Shown here: one piece after another, positions 51,671-60,740 of the stretch | Layout: every line of letters begins with the position of its first letter | How positions within the stretch are numbered: position 1 is the stretch's first letter | Source of the DNA: Syntrophomonas sp. DTU018 | GTDB taxonomy: Bacteria; Bacillota; Syntrophomonadia; Syntrophomonadales; Syntrophomonadaceae | DNA length: 64,000 bases | NCBI GenBank assembly: GCA_001513155.1 | Contig: LFSR01000050.1 | Location: 29,659-93,658 of the forward strand | Reading direction: 5' to 3' | Made by a program: the position numbers and the translations under genes | The notes under the pieces: generated by a model | What the model was told of the DNA's origin: nothing | Databases searched by the model: none | Seen by the model: the letters and a program-made list of their open reading frames with translations, nothing else

Positions 51671-53476
51671 ATGAAAATTTCTTATAGCCTGACAGAAAAA
51701 AACTTTAATGAAATTACTGCTCAGCTATCGCAGACGGCTATGGGTATCATCAAGGCGGACACGGTTATTAAGGGTGGACGAGTTGTTAACGTAAATACAG
51801 GAGAAATCCTGGAAAACCAGGATATTGCCATCAAACATGGCCGTATTGTTCTGGTGGGCAAAGCCGATCACACCATCGGGGAAGAAACGGAGATTATTGA
51901 TGCCAGCGGTTATACCCTGGTGCCGGGTTTCCTGGATGGACACCTGCATGTGGAAAGCAGCATGATGGGTGTAGGGGAATTTACCCGGGCAGTGCTTCCC
52001 CGGGGTACTACTACTATCTTTATGGATCCCCATGAAATAGCTAATGTTTTGGGCATGAAGGGGGTCAAGTTGATGCTGGAGGAAGGACGGGCTATGCCCA
52101 TGAAAGTATATGCCACCATGCCTTCCTGTGTACCGGCAGCTCCCGATTTTGAGGATGCCGGGGCCATATTTGGACCCCAGGAAGTAGCCGAAGCCATGGA
52201 GGATGACCGTATCATTGGATTAGGGGAAATGATGAACTTCCCAGGAGTAATCTATGGTGATCCTAGTGTTCATGGGGAATTAAAGGCTACCCTGGATGCA
52301 GGCAAGCCTATTACCGGACATTATTCTATTCCGGATTTGGACGTTGGTTTGCAGGCATATGCAGCTGCCGGAGTAGCTTCCTGCCACGAAAGCACTACTA
52401 AAGAAGATGCCCTGGCTCGCATGCGGCTGGGTATGTACGCCAAGCTCCGGGAAGGTTCAGCCTGGCATGATGTGAAAGAAACCGTACGGGCTATCACCGA
52501 AAACCGTATTGATACCCGTTATGCTATTCTGGTGACCGATGATGTTCATCCTCACACCCTTATAGAATTAGGCCATCTGGACCATGTGGTCCGCCAGGCC
52601 ATCCGCCAGGGGGTAAATCCTATCACAGCCATTCAGATGGTAACCATCAATACTGCCCAGTGCTTCCGGGTGGACCGTCACCTGGGCAGCATATCCCCGG
52701 GGCGCTGTGCCGACATAGTATTCCTGAGCGATTTAGCTGAGGTTAAAGTGGATAAAGTTATGGTGGATGGCAAACTGGTAGCCGAGAAAGGAAAAATGCT
52801 GGTACCCATCCCGGCTTTTACCTATCCCGAGGAAGCCCGCCATTCCGTACACCTCAAGCAGCGGCTGACTCCCGAAATGTTTAAGATTGCCGCTCCTGCC
52901 GGAGCCGCAAAGGTTAAGGCTCATGTAATAGAAATCATCGAAGCCCATGTGGGAACCTATCATCGTATAGTGGAAATGGATGTGGTGGATGGACAGCCCC
53001 GCCACCAGGGAGCTGAAGATATTGCCAAGGTAATGGTCATGGAAAGACATGGCGGTCCGGGCACTTTTGGCCTGGGATATGTGAAAGGTTTTGGCCTCAA
53101 GGGTGGGGCAGTAGCCTCTACTGTAGCTCATGATTCTCACAATCTCCTGATCGTAGGCACCAATGATGAGGATATGGCTCTGGCTGGCAATACCTTGGCC
53201 GACCTGGGTGGCGGTATGATAGCTGTCAGGGATGGTCAGGTACTGGCAGTTCTTCCCCTGCCCATAGCCGGTCTTATGTCCGACAAACCGGTGGAAGAAG
53301 TAGCCCAGGCAGTGGCCCGTCTGGACGAAGCCTGGAAGGAACTGGGCTGCCAACTGGTTTCTCCCTTTATGACCATGGCTTTAATCAGCCTGCCGGTCCT
53401 GCCGGAATTGCGCCTTACCAATCGCGGCCTGGTGGACTGTCTCAATTTTAAGATGCTGCCTTCGGTGGTGGAATAA
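51671..53476 (+). CDS. ade: Adenine deaminase
   Basis: A 601-residue amidohydrolase that converts adenine to hypoxanthine. The metal-binding motif is FLDGHLHVESS, followed by MDPHEIANVLG, GHYSIPD, SCHESTTKED and VTDDVHP. The C-terminal adenine deaminase domain has RHGGPGTFGLGYVKGFGLKGGAVASTVAHDSHN (landmarks GTFGLGYVKGFGL and AHDSHN). The start is ATG 51671; the ATG nine bases earlier overlaps the GAGG site. Length is in the normal range of about 570-600. Confidence 0.95.
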   Translation: MKISYSLTEKNFNEITAQLSQTAMGIIKADTVIKGGRVVNVNTGEILENQDIAIKHGRIVLVGKADHTIGEETEIIDASGYTLVPGFLDGHLHVESSMMGVGEFTRAVLPRGTTTIFMDPHEIANVLGMKGVKLMLEEGRAMPMKVYATMPSCVPAAPDFEDAGAIFGPQEVAEAMEDDRIIGLGEMMNFPGVIYGDPSVHGELKATLDAGKPITGHYSIPDLDVGLQAYAAAGVASCHESTTKEDALARMRLGMYAKLREGSAWHDVKETVRAITENRIDTRYAILVTDDVHPHTLIELGHLDHVVRQAIRQGVNPITAIQMVTINTAQCFRVDRHLGSISPGRCADIVFLSDLAEVKVDKVMVDGKLVAEKGKMLVPIPAFTYPEEARHSVHLKQRLTPEMFKIAAPAGAAKVKAHVIEIIEAHVGTYHRIVEMDVVDGQPRHQGAEDIAKVMVMERHGGPGTFGLGYVKGFGLKGGAVASTVAHDSHNLLIVGTNDEDMALAGNTLADLGGGMIAVRDGQVLAVLPLPIAGLMSDKPVEEVAQAVARLDEAWKELGCQLVSPFMTMALISLPVLPELRLTNRGLVDCLNFKMLPSVVE

Positions 53477-53485
53477 AGGAAGGTA

Positions 53486-55138
53486 CTACTCTCGGGAAGA
53501 ATCCTCTGATGCTGGAGCAGCGGGCAGGTCTTTGTTTATCTCATCCAGTAAGTTGACATATAAGAGCAGTTCTTCCCGGGAGGTTATATTGAGTTTGGCA
53601 TAAATATGCTTGGTGTGGGTTTTAATGGTGTTTATGCTCAAACACAGGATTTCTGCGATTTCTTTGGCAGTGTTTCCCTTTGCGTATAGGTCATATACCG
53701 CTCGTTCCGAGGGGGATAGTTTGGCAGTGTTTTGAACGAATTCATCCAAAAGGGAAAAGGACAGGTTCTTTTCCCGGGCACCTTCATATAATTCCCGGTT
53801 GCGGGTGGCCAGATAATTGATGAGGTTGTCGATTTCCGGTATTTTAGTCGGGGGAGCTCCACTCAGATTATCTGACTGGATAATTGCCAATCCCTGGGAA
53901 ATAGGTTTCAGGAACCGCTGGCTGATAATTAATGCAGCGGCTATTCCTAAGAGCACCAGGATGCTCAGCAAGGAAATCAGCATAACATTTAATCTGGCCA
54001 CCGAAGCAACCAGGTCCTCCTCAGGAATCAATACAGCGGCTATCCATTTTTCCGCTGCAAAAGCTGAGCCTTCTGGATATAAGCGTACCGGGGTATGAAG
54101 CCCCCAAAAGGAACAATTATTATTTTGCCGGTAAGTGTAGAAAGAGCGTTTGTTCTTGCTGATATTCAGAGGGGAATTATCGCTGACAAGGTTCCTGACT
54201 GAGTAGCTGCCTGATACTAGGGCTTGGTTTAAATTCAGTGTTGAGCCGGATTGAGGAGCCAGCAAACAGAAAAGACGGTTATAAGTGGTTTGATGAGGCA
54301 TGTAGGACAGCTTAAAAAACATTGCGCTTACATCCATGCCGCAAACACCAAAAACATTGCCCTGGGAATCGATCAAGGGTACTGAACATATCATAACTTC
54401 ACTGTTAGTGCCGGGCAGTGCCAAAGCCGGAGTCCAGTAATACAGGCGTGATAAAGGCAGATCCTTGTGGAGGCGGGCCGCTTCCATGGGACGATGATAA
54501 TAAGGAGCTTGGCGGGTGTCAAATTCCATTTTCCATTGGGCGTCCAGGGGCAGTGAGTTGGAACGGCCAATGCTGGGAAAACCCCGGAGTACGATAATAT
54601 TGGGGGCAGAAGCGCTGATTACGTTAGGTTCCATATTTTTTAGGTATAGACCGGCTTTGGAGTGTTCCGCCTCCTTAAGCTGGGGGTTAACCGTGGCATC
54701 GAGGATAAAGAAAATACCGCTGCTCTTGGATTTTTGCAGGGTCAGATAGGTTAGATCAAATTGAGCAGCTATTATTTTATCCAGTTGGTGGGGGTGTTCT
54801 TCCAGCTGGGAGAGAGGCACCCCTAATTGCTGGGAAGTCTTTTCAATACTTTGGGATAACTGCCGGGCAAACTCAATGGCCTGCACGGATAGTTCACCGT
54901 AATTACTGGAGATTTTCGCGGCGGTATGGTTAAGTTCACTTTCAACCAGTGTCTCACTTTCCGACAAACCAGCAGTAAAAATCCCGGTAATGATGAGGAT
55001 GGCTATTACTCCTAGCATGATAGTTATTACCAACACCATCAGGAGGAGAAAAAGCCTGATACCCAATGGCAAACCGGCTTCAGCCGACAATCCGAAACGC
55101 TCTGTTAAATACTTTCTAGACAGCCATCTGCTATTCAT
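53486..55138 (-). CDS. Membrane-bound LuxR-type sensor regulator with extracellular Cache-like domain
   Basis: A 550-residue one-component system. Two helices (about 28-56 and 385-408) enclose a roughly 330-residue outer sensor domain of dCache type (with VPLIDSQGNVFGVCGMDVS). The cytoplasmic part ends in a LuxR/GerE helix-turn-helix (LSPSERAVYDLYAKGNTAKEIAEIL...STNTIKTHTKHIYAKLNI region). The ATG has no ribosome binding site, and the bases up to and including it belong to a family A repeat, so native upstream DNA may have been lost. It is convergent with adenine deaminase. The ligand is unknown. Confidence 0.85.
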   Translation of the reverse strand: MNSRWLSRKYLTERFGLSAEAGLPLGIRLFLLLMVLVITIMLGVIAILIITGIFTAGLSESETLVESELNHTAAKISSNYGELSVQAIEFARQLSQSIEKTSQQLGVPLSQLEEHPHQLDKIIAAQFDLTYLTLQKSKSSGIFFILDATVNPQLKEAEHSKAGLYLKNMEPNVISASAPNIIVLRGFPSIGRSNSLPLDAQWKMEFDTRQAPYYHRPMEAARLHKDLPLSRLYYWTPALALPGTNSEVMICSVPLIDSQGNVFGVCGMDVSAMFFKLSYMPHQTTYNRLFCLLAPQSGSTLNLNQALVSGSYSVRNLVSDNSPLNISKNKRSFYTYRQNNNCSFWGLHTPVRLYPEGSAFAAEKWIAAVLIPEEDLVASVARLNVMLISLLSILVLLGIAAALIISQRFLKPISQGLAIIQSDNLSGAPPTKIPEIDNLINYLATRNRELYEGAREKNLSFSLLDEFVQNTAKLSPSERAVYDLYAKGNTAKEIAEILCLSINTIKTHTKHIYAKLNITSREELLLYVNLLDEINKDLPAAPASEDSSRE

Positions 55139-55192
55139 CGCGAGGAGCCTAGCGACGTGGCGATCTCTTTTAGCTAATTTTTTGACACTCTC
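55136..55192. repeat. Family A dispersed palindromic repeat, copy 7 (partial)
   Basis: Fifty-seven bases contain CATCGCGAGGAGC, GCGACGTGGCGATCTC and the right end TTTTTTGACACTCTC. The left end is missing. A terminator-type hairpin starts at the next base, as in copies 4 and 5. Confidence 0.75.
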
Positions 55193-55215
55193 AAAGGGGG
55201 TGTGGCCCCCTTTTT
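55193..55215 (+). terminator. Hairpin adjoining family A copy 7
   Basis: The stem AAAGGGGG/CCCCCTTT with loop TGTGG is followed by TT on the + strand (TTTTT in all). It lies between two minus-strand genes, so its working direction is unclear. Confidence 0.7.
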
Positions 55216-55268
55216 GCTTATATTTGCATAGGTACGGCTATATTTAAATTAAGTTTTTAGCCTGTTAA

Positions 55269-56288
55269 TTATTTCCCGAATGCACAGTTAGGGTAATGAC
55301 AAACCGGGCATTCCTGGCAGAGCCCTCCGTATCCCAAGCTGACTATTTGGGAACGACTTACTCGCTGACCTGTAAATATATAAGGAAGAATCAAATCCAG
55401 ACTGGTAATGGAGTTAAACATGACACAGCCGGGAACCCCGCATATGGGGATATTGTTCAGATAGGCCAGCATCAGCATGGACCCTGGCAAAACAGGTGCC
55501 CCGTAGAAGACTACCTCAGCCCCGGTTTGTTTAATGCCGGTAGGGGTCACATCGTCAGGATCCACAGACATGCCGCCGGTGACGAACACCAGCTCCGCTC
55601 CATCATCAATAAACTTTCTTATATGCGCAGTAATAAGGGGTGCATCATCTGGTACCAGTACCTGCCCCATGAATTCTCCCGGGTATGCAGCCAATTTTTG
55701 CCGCAATACCTCACAGAATCCGTCCTTGATTCTGCCGCTGTATACTTCATTGCCGGTGGTCACCACCCCTACCCGCAAGGGTACAAAAGGCTTCACACTG
55801 ATGAGAGGGCTGCCGGTATGACATATCTGCTCTGCAGTTTCCAGTTTGTCTTTTTCAATAGCTATGGGAATAACCCGAGTACCCGCCACTGTTGTGCCTG
55901 CACTTACTGCCTGACCGCCGTGCAAAGTGGCCAGAACAATACCTTCTATATTGTTGATTTGAGCCAATCGCAGGGAATCTATTTCTAACAGACCACTGCA
56001 GGTGGCCTTCAAGCTCACTTTGCCCTGATTAGGTTCGCCAAAAACAATGCCGGGGCCGCTGGCGGCTTCAGCCAAACGCAAAGCCGCCTCGTCTTCATGG
56101 ACAAGGTTTTCGGTTTCTTCCCAGATATAAAGATGTTCCTTGCCCAGATCCCGTAGTAAAGTTAGGTCTTCAGCCCGGACAATATGTCCCTTTTTGAAGG
56201 CGCGCACTTTTTCTTTGCCTGGAACAATCCTGGTTATATCATGGCATAAAGCCAGACCAACAGCTTCATTTACCGGTATCTTTTTCAT
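55269..56288 (-). CDS. Molybdopterin-binding protein (MoeA/MogA-like domain)
   Basis: A 339-residue protein. Residues 1-160 are a MoeA-like N-terminal part (NEAVGLALCHDITRIVPGKEK), and residues 170-315 are the MoCF-binding fold with VVTTGNEVYSGRI, VTGGMSVDPDDVTPTGI and PICGVPGC. The C-terminal tail CQECPVCHYPNC has four cysteines and may bind a metal. It is 32 bases downstream of the molybdopterin oxidoreductase in one operon and probably supplies or checks its cofactor. Ribosome binding site GGGAGG. Confidence 0.87.
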   Translation of the reverse strand: MKKIPVNEAVGLALCHDITRIVPGKEKVRAFKKGHIVRAEDLTLLRDLGKEHLYIWEETENLVHEDEAALRLAEAASGPGIVFGEPNQGKVSLKATCSGLLEIDSLRLAQINNIEGIVLATLHGGQAVSAGTTVAGTRVIPIAIEKDKLETAEQICHTGSPLISVKPFVPLRVGVVTTGNEVYSGRIKDGFCEVLRQKLAAYPGEFMGQVLVPDDAPLITAHIRKFIDDGAELVFVTGGMSVDPDDVTPTGIKQTGAEVVFYGAPVLPGSMLMLAYLNNIPICGVPGCVMFNSITSLDLILPYIFTGQRVSRSQIVSLGYGGLCQECPVCHYPNCAFGK

Positions 56289-56320
56289 TATAAGCCTCCC
56301 ACTAGTGCAATAATGCCTTG

Positions 56321-58555
56321 TTATACCGTCTCCACCCGGCAGGGGACATAACGGTGCAGCGGGGTAGCCGTGAAAGGATCCCGATGAGTGTTTTTGGTTA
56401 ACCTATTGACGTTAACTCCATAGGTTTTGCCCTGGTATTCCAGGCCAAAACCATGGGGGATCATAACTGTACCAGGACGAACCTCAGTGGTGATTTCCAC
56501 TTCGATTTTGGCACTGCCTGCTTCGGTAGTGATACGAGCCATCTGCCCGTCTTTTAGCCCTAGCTTCTCACCATCTTCAGGATGCATAGCCAGGGTACAG
56601 GCCCGCTTGCCTTCATTCCAGGCCGGATTGCGCATCAGCGAATTAGCGTTCATGCTGGTGTGACGGCCGGCCATTAATATCAGGGGATAATCTTCCGGCA
56701 GTTTTAGAGCTTCAGCTTCCTTTTCCGGGGTGACGTCTTTCAGCCACTCAATCATTTCCGGAATATATACATTGACGCGGCCATCGTCAGTCTTTAACAG
56801 GGCAAAATTATTCTCAGGATCGATTTTTCCTATCCAAAGTCCTTCGGGATGGTCCAGTATAGCCTGGAAGATTTCTTCGCCCATCATCGGCCCCTTTTTG
56901 AAGCCGGCCCGGGCTGCGTTTTCCCGAGATTCCTTGGGCATATTCTGCAGTAATCCCCACAAAGCCGCCAGATTGGTAGAACCCAATACCGGCCCCAGGG
57001 TTTTACCCAGAATGAAGGGTGTTATGGCAATATGCTCGGGATGGGCCTGCAGGTATTTCATAAGCTCCAGGCCATATTCCAGACGATTGTGGGCTTTTTC
57101 GTAAAGTTCCCGGGGAAGCTCGGGAATGAGACCCAGGGCATCGGCAATGCGCAGGTGAATTTCCGATATTTCCAGGGGCTCACCTTCAGGCTCCACAACA
57201 GGCCGGCGCATTTGAAAGTATACTCCCGGCACTGTCCAATAGAAGAAAGTGCTGTCCCAGGATTCATAAGCGGAACGAGAGGGCAGAACATAATGGGAAA
57301 GCTTGGCTGTTTCCGTCATGCTTATCTCGCAGGTGACCAGAAGATCCAGCTGCTTGAAAGCTTCCTCATAAGCGGTGGTATCGGCGTAAGAGCGTAAAGG
57401 GTTGGATTGGGTGCATATTAAAGCTCGGGTTCGCTCCGGGTGATCGGACATGATTTCCTCGGGCAGGACATTGGGAGGAGCGTAACCCATCAGGATGGGA
57501 ATACCGGTAGTCACTGTTTTCCAGTTTTTTGGACTGCGTTCATCAGTGTGAGCTCCCAAAGGCATAAAATATCCCGGTATCATATTGGTGCCCGGTAATC
57601 CAATCTGTCCGCACAGGGCCAGCAGTACCATTACCAGGCAGGAAACCAGGGTGGAATGCCGGTTCATCAGGATTCCCAAATCAGTATGCAGGCCCACTTT
57701 GCGGGTGGCCATCAGGCGGGCGAATTCTCTTACCTGTTCATATTCCAATTCACATACCTTTAAAGCAGAGGCTATATCAAAATCCTTCAGATAAGGCCAA
57801 ATTTCCTGAAAACCGCTTACATGCTGGTCAATGTAGTCCTGATTATACCAGCCTTCCTGAATTATCATGGCAATTACCGCCCTTAACAGGAGGGCATCGG
57901 TACCCGGGCGCAGAGCCAGATGCAGGTCGGCGATCTGGGCCGTTTCCGATCTGCGGGGATCAATTACCGCCAGTATTTTGTCAGGGTCATTGGCAAACTT
58001 GCGCAGGACTAAGGGAGCCCGGGGCATTTGATGGCTTTCCATGCCGTTCCAGCCGATAGCTACCAGCATATCAGCATTTTCTTCATCAGGAACGGTACCC
58101 AGATACTGTCGTCCCAGGACCCTGCCCTGAACCCAAAAGTGCCCCGTCAATTCCTGCCCCAGAGCACTGTAATGATAACGGGAGCCCAGGCCCCGCAGCA
58201 AGCGTACGCCGAAAGCTGCCTCAAAGTGGCAGGATTGTCCTCCTCCTCCCATATAGGCGATAGAACGAGGTCCGTATTTATCCCTTATTTCCTTCAAACG
58301 GGCAGCAATTTCTGAGATAGCCTGATCCCAGCTTATGCGTACAAATTCGCCGTTCACTTTTTTCAGGGGGTACTTCAACCTTTGTTCATGATGCTGAAAA
58401 TGGGCAATGTTCCTGCCTTTGCGGCATATATATCCCTGGCTGCGGGGGTTGCTCTTGTCTCCCCGAACTTTGACAATGCGATTGTTTTCAACTAATACTT
58501 CCAGGCCGCAGTTTTGCGCACATAACGCACACCCGGTTTTTTTCCATTCGCTCAT
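56321..58555 (-). CDS. Molybdopterin oxidoreductase (formate dehydrogenase/BisC-like), 4Fe-4S
   Basis: A 744-residue Mo/W-bis-pterin enzyme. An N-terminal [4Fe-4S] site is seen as CALCAQNCGL...GYICRKG. The catalytic region YMGGGGQSCHFEAAFG follows, then cofactor-binding segments (MLVAIGWNGMESHQ, VIDPRRSETA) and the C-terminal molydop_binding domain (PLILMAGRH, then RPGTVMIPHGFG). The start is ATG 58555 after GGGGG. It is followed by the molybdopterin-binding gene and faces a MarR gene. No partner subunit is adjacent; the substrate is unknown. Confidence 0.9.
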   Translation of the reverse strand: MSEWKKTGCALCAQNCGLEVLVENNRIVKVRGDKSNPRSQGYICRKGRNIAHFQHHEQRLKYPLKKVNGEFVRISWDQAISEIAARLKEIRDKYGPRSIAYMGGGGQSCHFEAAFGVRLLRGLGSRYHYSALGQELTGHFWVQGRVLGRQYLGTVPDEENADMLVAIGWNGMESHQMPRAPLVLRKFANDPDKILAVIDPRRSETAQIADLHLALRPGTDALLLRAVIAMIIQEGWYNQDYIDQHVSGFQEIWPYLKDFDIASALKVCELEYEQVREFARLMATRKVGLHTDLGILMNRHSTLVSCLVMVLLALCGQIGLPGTNMIPGYFMPLGAHTDERSPKNWKTVTTGIPILMGYAPPNVLPEEIMSDHPERTRALICTQSNPLRSYADTTAYEEAFKQLDLLVTCEISMTETAKLSHYVLPSRSAYESWDSTFFYWTVPGVYFQMRRPVVEPEGEPLEISEIHLRIADALGLIPELPRELYEKAHNRLEYGLELMKYLQAHPEHIAITPFILGKTLGPVLGSTNLAALWGLLQNMPKESRENAARAGFKKGPMMGEEIFQAILDHPEGLWIGKIDPENNFALLKTDDGRVNVYIPEMIEWLKDVTPEKEAEALKLPEDYPLILMAGRHTSMNANSLMRNPAWNEGKRACTLAMHPEDGEKLGLKDGQMARITTEAGSAKIEVEITTEVRPGTVMIPHGFGLEYQGKTYGVNVNRLTKNTHRDPFTATPLHRYVPCRVETV

Positions 58556-58597
58556 GGACATCCCCCATTGCTAATTTATTTGTTTACACAATAACAT

Positions 58598-58633
58598 GTA
58601 TTATAGTAATATTACAATAAAAAAATAATATTA
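58598..58633. promoter_or_regulatory. Operator/promoter region between the molybdoenzyme and marR genes
   Basis: The palindrome TAATATTA occurs twice (58607-58614 and 58626-58633), 19 bases apart, and a minus-strand TATAAT -10 (58603-58598) lies beside them. Such AT-rich palindromes between a MarR gene and a divergent target are typical MarR operators. Binding is inferred. Confidence 0.5.
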
Positions 58634-58673
58634 TGTTAAAATAAATGAAATAGTACGATGAAGGAGACGGGGT

Positions 58674-59090
58674 ATGGATTTCAGGGATTTCTATTGTTTT
58701 CGCTTGGGAGCAATCGCCCGCAAAATGACCCGATATTACAACAATAAACTGGCTCCCTATGGTATAACCATTGTCCAGTCCTGGGTTCTTTTGTTTTTAT
58801 CAAACCATGACGGCAGCAGTCTCAAGGAAATTGCTGCAGCTGTTCAGTTGGACAGCCCAGTGGTAACCGGATTGATTGATCGTCTGGTCAAAGAGGATCT
58901 GGTGGTCAGGGAAGAAGACCCTGAGGATCGCAGAAGCCTAAAAATCAGTCTTACCCCGCGAGGCAGGGAAGTAGCCGAGAAAGTTCATCCTGCCGTGGTT
59001 GAGTATAATCAGCGCATCAGAAGTATTATTGCCGAGAACGATGTTCATGCCTTTGAAAGGGCTTTGGAAGCCTTGGAACGAGAGTTATGA
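58674..59090 (+). CDS. MarR-family transcriptional regulator
   Basis: A 138-residue winged-helix protein with the MarR core LKEIAAAVQLDSPVVTGLIDRLVKEDLVVREEDPEDRRSLKISLT (landmarks LKEIAAAVQLD, VTGLIDRL and DPEDRRSL). It is divergent from the molybdoenzyme operon, 112-119 bases away, and is the likely regulator of it and of itself. Ribosome binding site AAGGAG. It converges on the sigma-54 activator gene. Confidence 0.9.
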   Translation: MDFRDFYCFRLGAIARKMTRYYNNKLAPYGITIVQSWVLLFLSNHDGSSLKEIAAAVQLDSPVVTGLIDRLVKEDLVVREEDPEDRRSLKISLTPRGREVAEKVHPAVVEYNQRIRSIIAENDVHAFERALEALEREL

Positions 59091-59118
59091 AGGGAATTGT
59101 GAGGAAGCAGAGGATGGT

Positions 59119-60534
59119 TTAATACTGGCGCAGCAAACGATACAGCTTTCCGCGGCTGATTCCCAGCAGGCGAGCAGCCTCTGTTTTATTGCCGTTGGTT
59201 TTTTTCAGGGCGGTTAGAATTTGTTGCTTTTGATAGTCGCTGAATAAATCTTCTATCTTTCTTCCTGAGAGAGACTGGTTATGTTCTGCATTTGATTCTC
59301 TTTGGTGATGCTCGCTTCTCTGGCGGGCTTGATGTGCTTTCAAGTCCAATAACTCGCGTACATCATGGGCAGTGATGCAATCCCCTTCCGATAAAATACA
59401 CAGGCGCTCAACCGTATTTTTTAACTCACGTACGTTGCCAGGCCATGAATAGGATTCCAACTCAGTTATGGCGCTGACATTAAACCTTTTCTGCCGCCCA
59501 TATTTCTCATTGAAGTGACGCAGAAAATGCTGGCACAGGGGATGAATGTCCTCAATTCTTTCCCGCAGGGGTTTAACGTGCAGAGTAACCACGTTCAGGC
59601 GATAATACAGATCATTCCTAAATCTACCTTGTGCAATGGCTTCGTGAATATCCCGGTTGGTAGCGGCCAGAATCCGTACATCCAACTTTACTGTTTTAGT
59701 AGCTCCCAAGCGCATTATTTCGCCGCTTTCAATGGCCCTTAAGATTTTAACCTGCAAGTTATATGGCATATCTCCAATTTCATCGAGGAGAATGGTACCG
59801 CCTTTGGCTACCTCGAATAACCCCATCTTTCCTCCCTTTACAGCCCCGGTAAAAGATCCTTCCTCGTATCCAAACAGTTCAGCCTCCAGCAGGTGTTCCG
59901 GAATAGCCGGGATATTCACGGTCAGAAAAGGACCGTCTTTACGCGGGGAATTCATGTGGATGGTTTGAGCTATTACGTCTTTGCCAACCCCCGACTCTCC
60001 AGTTATTAATACATTGCAGTCAATAGGGGCTACTTTGCGGATAGTCTCAGCCAGCTGCTCCATATCTTTGCTGGCATATATGAATTCCTTGTTAAGGAGT
60101 TCCTGGCGAAGCTGCTGTACCTCGCGTAAATACCGTTCACTTTGTTCTGCTTGTTTTTGCAGCATGTCCTGCAAAGCATTGATTTCCGTCAAAGAAGAGG
60201 CAGTAGATACGATATACTGTACATTGCCATTTTTATCAAAAATTGGCCGGCACCGGGAGGAGAAGTACCCATGCTTGGTACGGATAGTTCCGGTTACTTC
60301 CTGTTTTTTATCCAGTACTTCATGGACGATGGAATTTAAAATCCAACCCTCCTCCAGCCATTGGGCGGGAGTGGTGCCGATCACATTCACATCCTCTTTG
60401 CTTAGTCTGCCATACTCAAATAGCTTCTCATTGACGAATACCACCTTCAGATCCGCATCATAAACAACCACTGCATCCGATAAGCTGTTGATTATTTCCA
60501 AAAAATCCTCTAATTCCATATTTAAATCGCTCAT
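59119..60534 (-). CDS. Sigma-54-dependent activator with PAS domain
   Basis: A 471-residue enhancer-binding protein. A PAS domain (about 8-115), a coiled-coil linker (115-150), an AAA+ domain (about 155-385) with GESGVGKD, the sigma-54 contact loop GSFTGA and ILLDEIGDMP, and a Fis-type helix-turn-helix at 430-471 (NGNKTEAARLLGISRGKLYRLL). The contact loop has Ser for the common Ala in GAFTGA, a frequent natural variant. It is divergent from the acyl-CoA synthetase gene with a sigma-54-type promoter, its probable target. The signal is unknown; an acyl or redox cue through PAS is possible. Confidence 0.92.
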   Translation of the reverse strand: MSDLNMELEDFLEIINSLSDAVVVYDADLKVVFVNEKLFEYGRLSKEDVNVIGTTPAQWLEEGWILNSIVHEVLDKKQEVTGTIRTKHGYFSSRCRPIFDKNGNVQYIVSTASSLTEINALQDMLQKQAEQSERYLREVQQLRQELLNKEFIYASKDMEQLAETIRKVAPIDCNVLITGESGVGKDVIAQTIHMNSPRKDGPFLTVNIPAIPEHLLEAELFGYEEGSFTGAVKGGKMGLFEVAKGGTILLDEIGDMPYNLQVKILRAIESGEIMRLGATKTVKLDVRILAATNRDIHEAIAQGRFRNDLYYRLNVVTLHVKPLRERIEDIHPLCQHFLRHFNEKYGRQKRFNVSAITELESYSWPGNVRELKNTVERLCILSEGDCITAHDVRELLDLKAHQARQRSEHHQRESNAEHNQSLSGRKIEDLFSDYQKQQILTALKKTNGNKTEAARLLGISRGKLYRLLRQY

Positions 60535-60555
60535 TTATTCACCTGCATTCTAAGG

Positions 60556-60610
60556 GTTCTATTATGTTCATTTTACACCAAGTAATGGACGCAGTGGAAC
60601 AAAATAGAAC
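60556..60610. promoter_or_regulatory. Candidate enhancer sites of the sigma-54 activator
   Basis: GTTCTATTATGTTC (60556-60569) and GAACAAAATAGAAC (60597-60610) form an inverted pair matching at 13 of 14 positions, separated by 27 bases. They lie 56-110 bases upstream of the -24/-12 promoter and just upstream of the activator's own gene, the usual position for enhancer-binding protein sites. Confidence 0.5.
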
Positions 60611-60665
60611 AGGATCGGGTTGGGAGAGCCGGTTCATCAATTCCATATTACCGTGCTATCTAGGT

Positions 60666-60681
60666 TGGAACATTAATTGCA
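60666..60681 (+). promoter_or_regulatory. Sigma-54 (-24/-12) promoter of the acyl-CoA synthetase gene
   Basis: TTGGAACATTAATTGCA (from 60665) has the GG and GC doublets separated as in the sigma-54 consensus (TGGCAC-N5-TTGC), with mismatch only inside the -24 box. It is about 60 bases before the synthetase ATG and faces away from the sigma-54 activator gene. Confidence 0.65.
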
Positions 60682-60740
60682 TTAAGATTCAAATAAAGGT
60701 GCAGCGATGACATACAAAAGGGGTAAGGAGGAATTATTTT

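Noticed and set aside
55193..55215. Terminator for a + strand gene
   Set aside because: No + strand gene lies upstream; it is listed as a hairpin beside a repeat with unclear direction.
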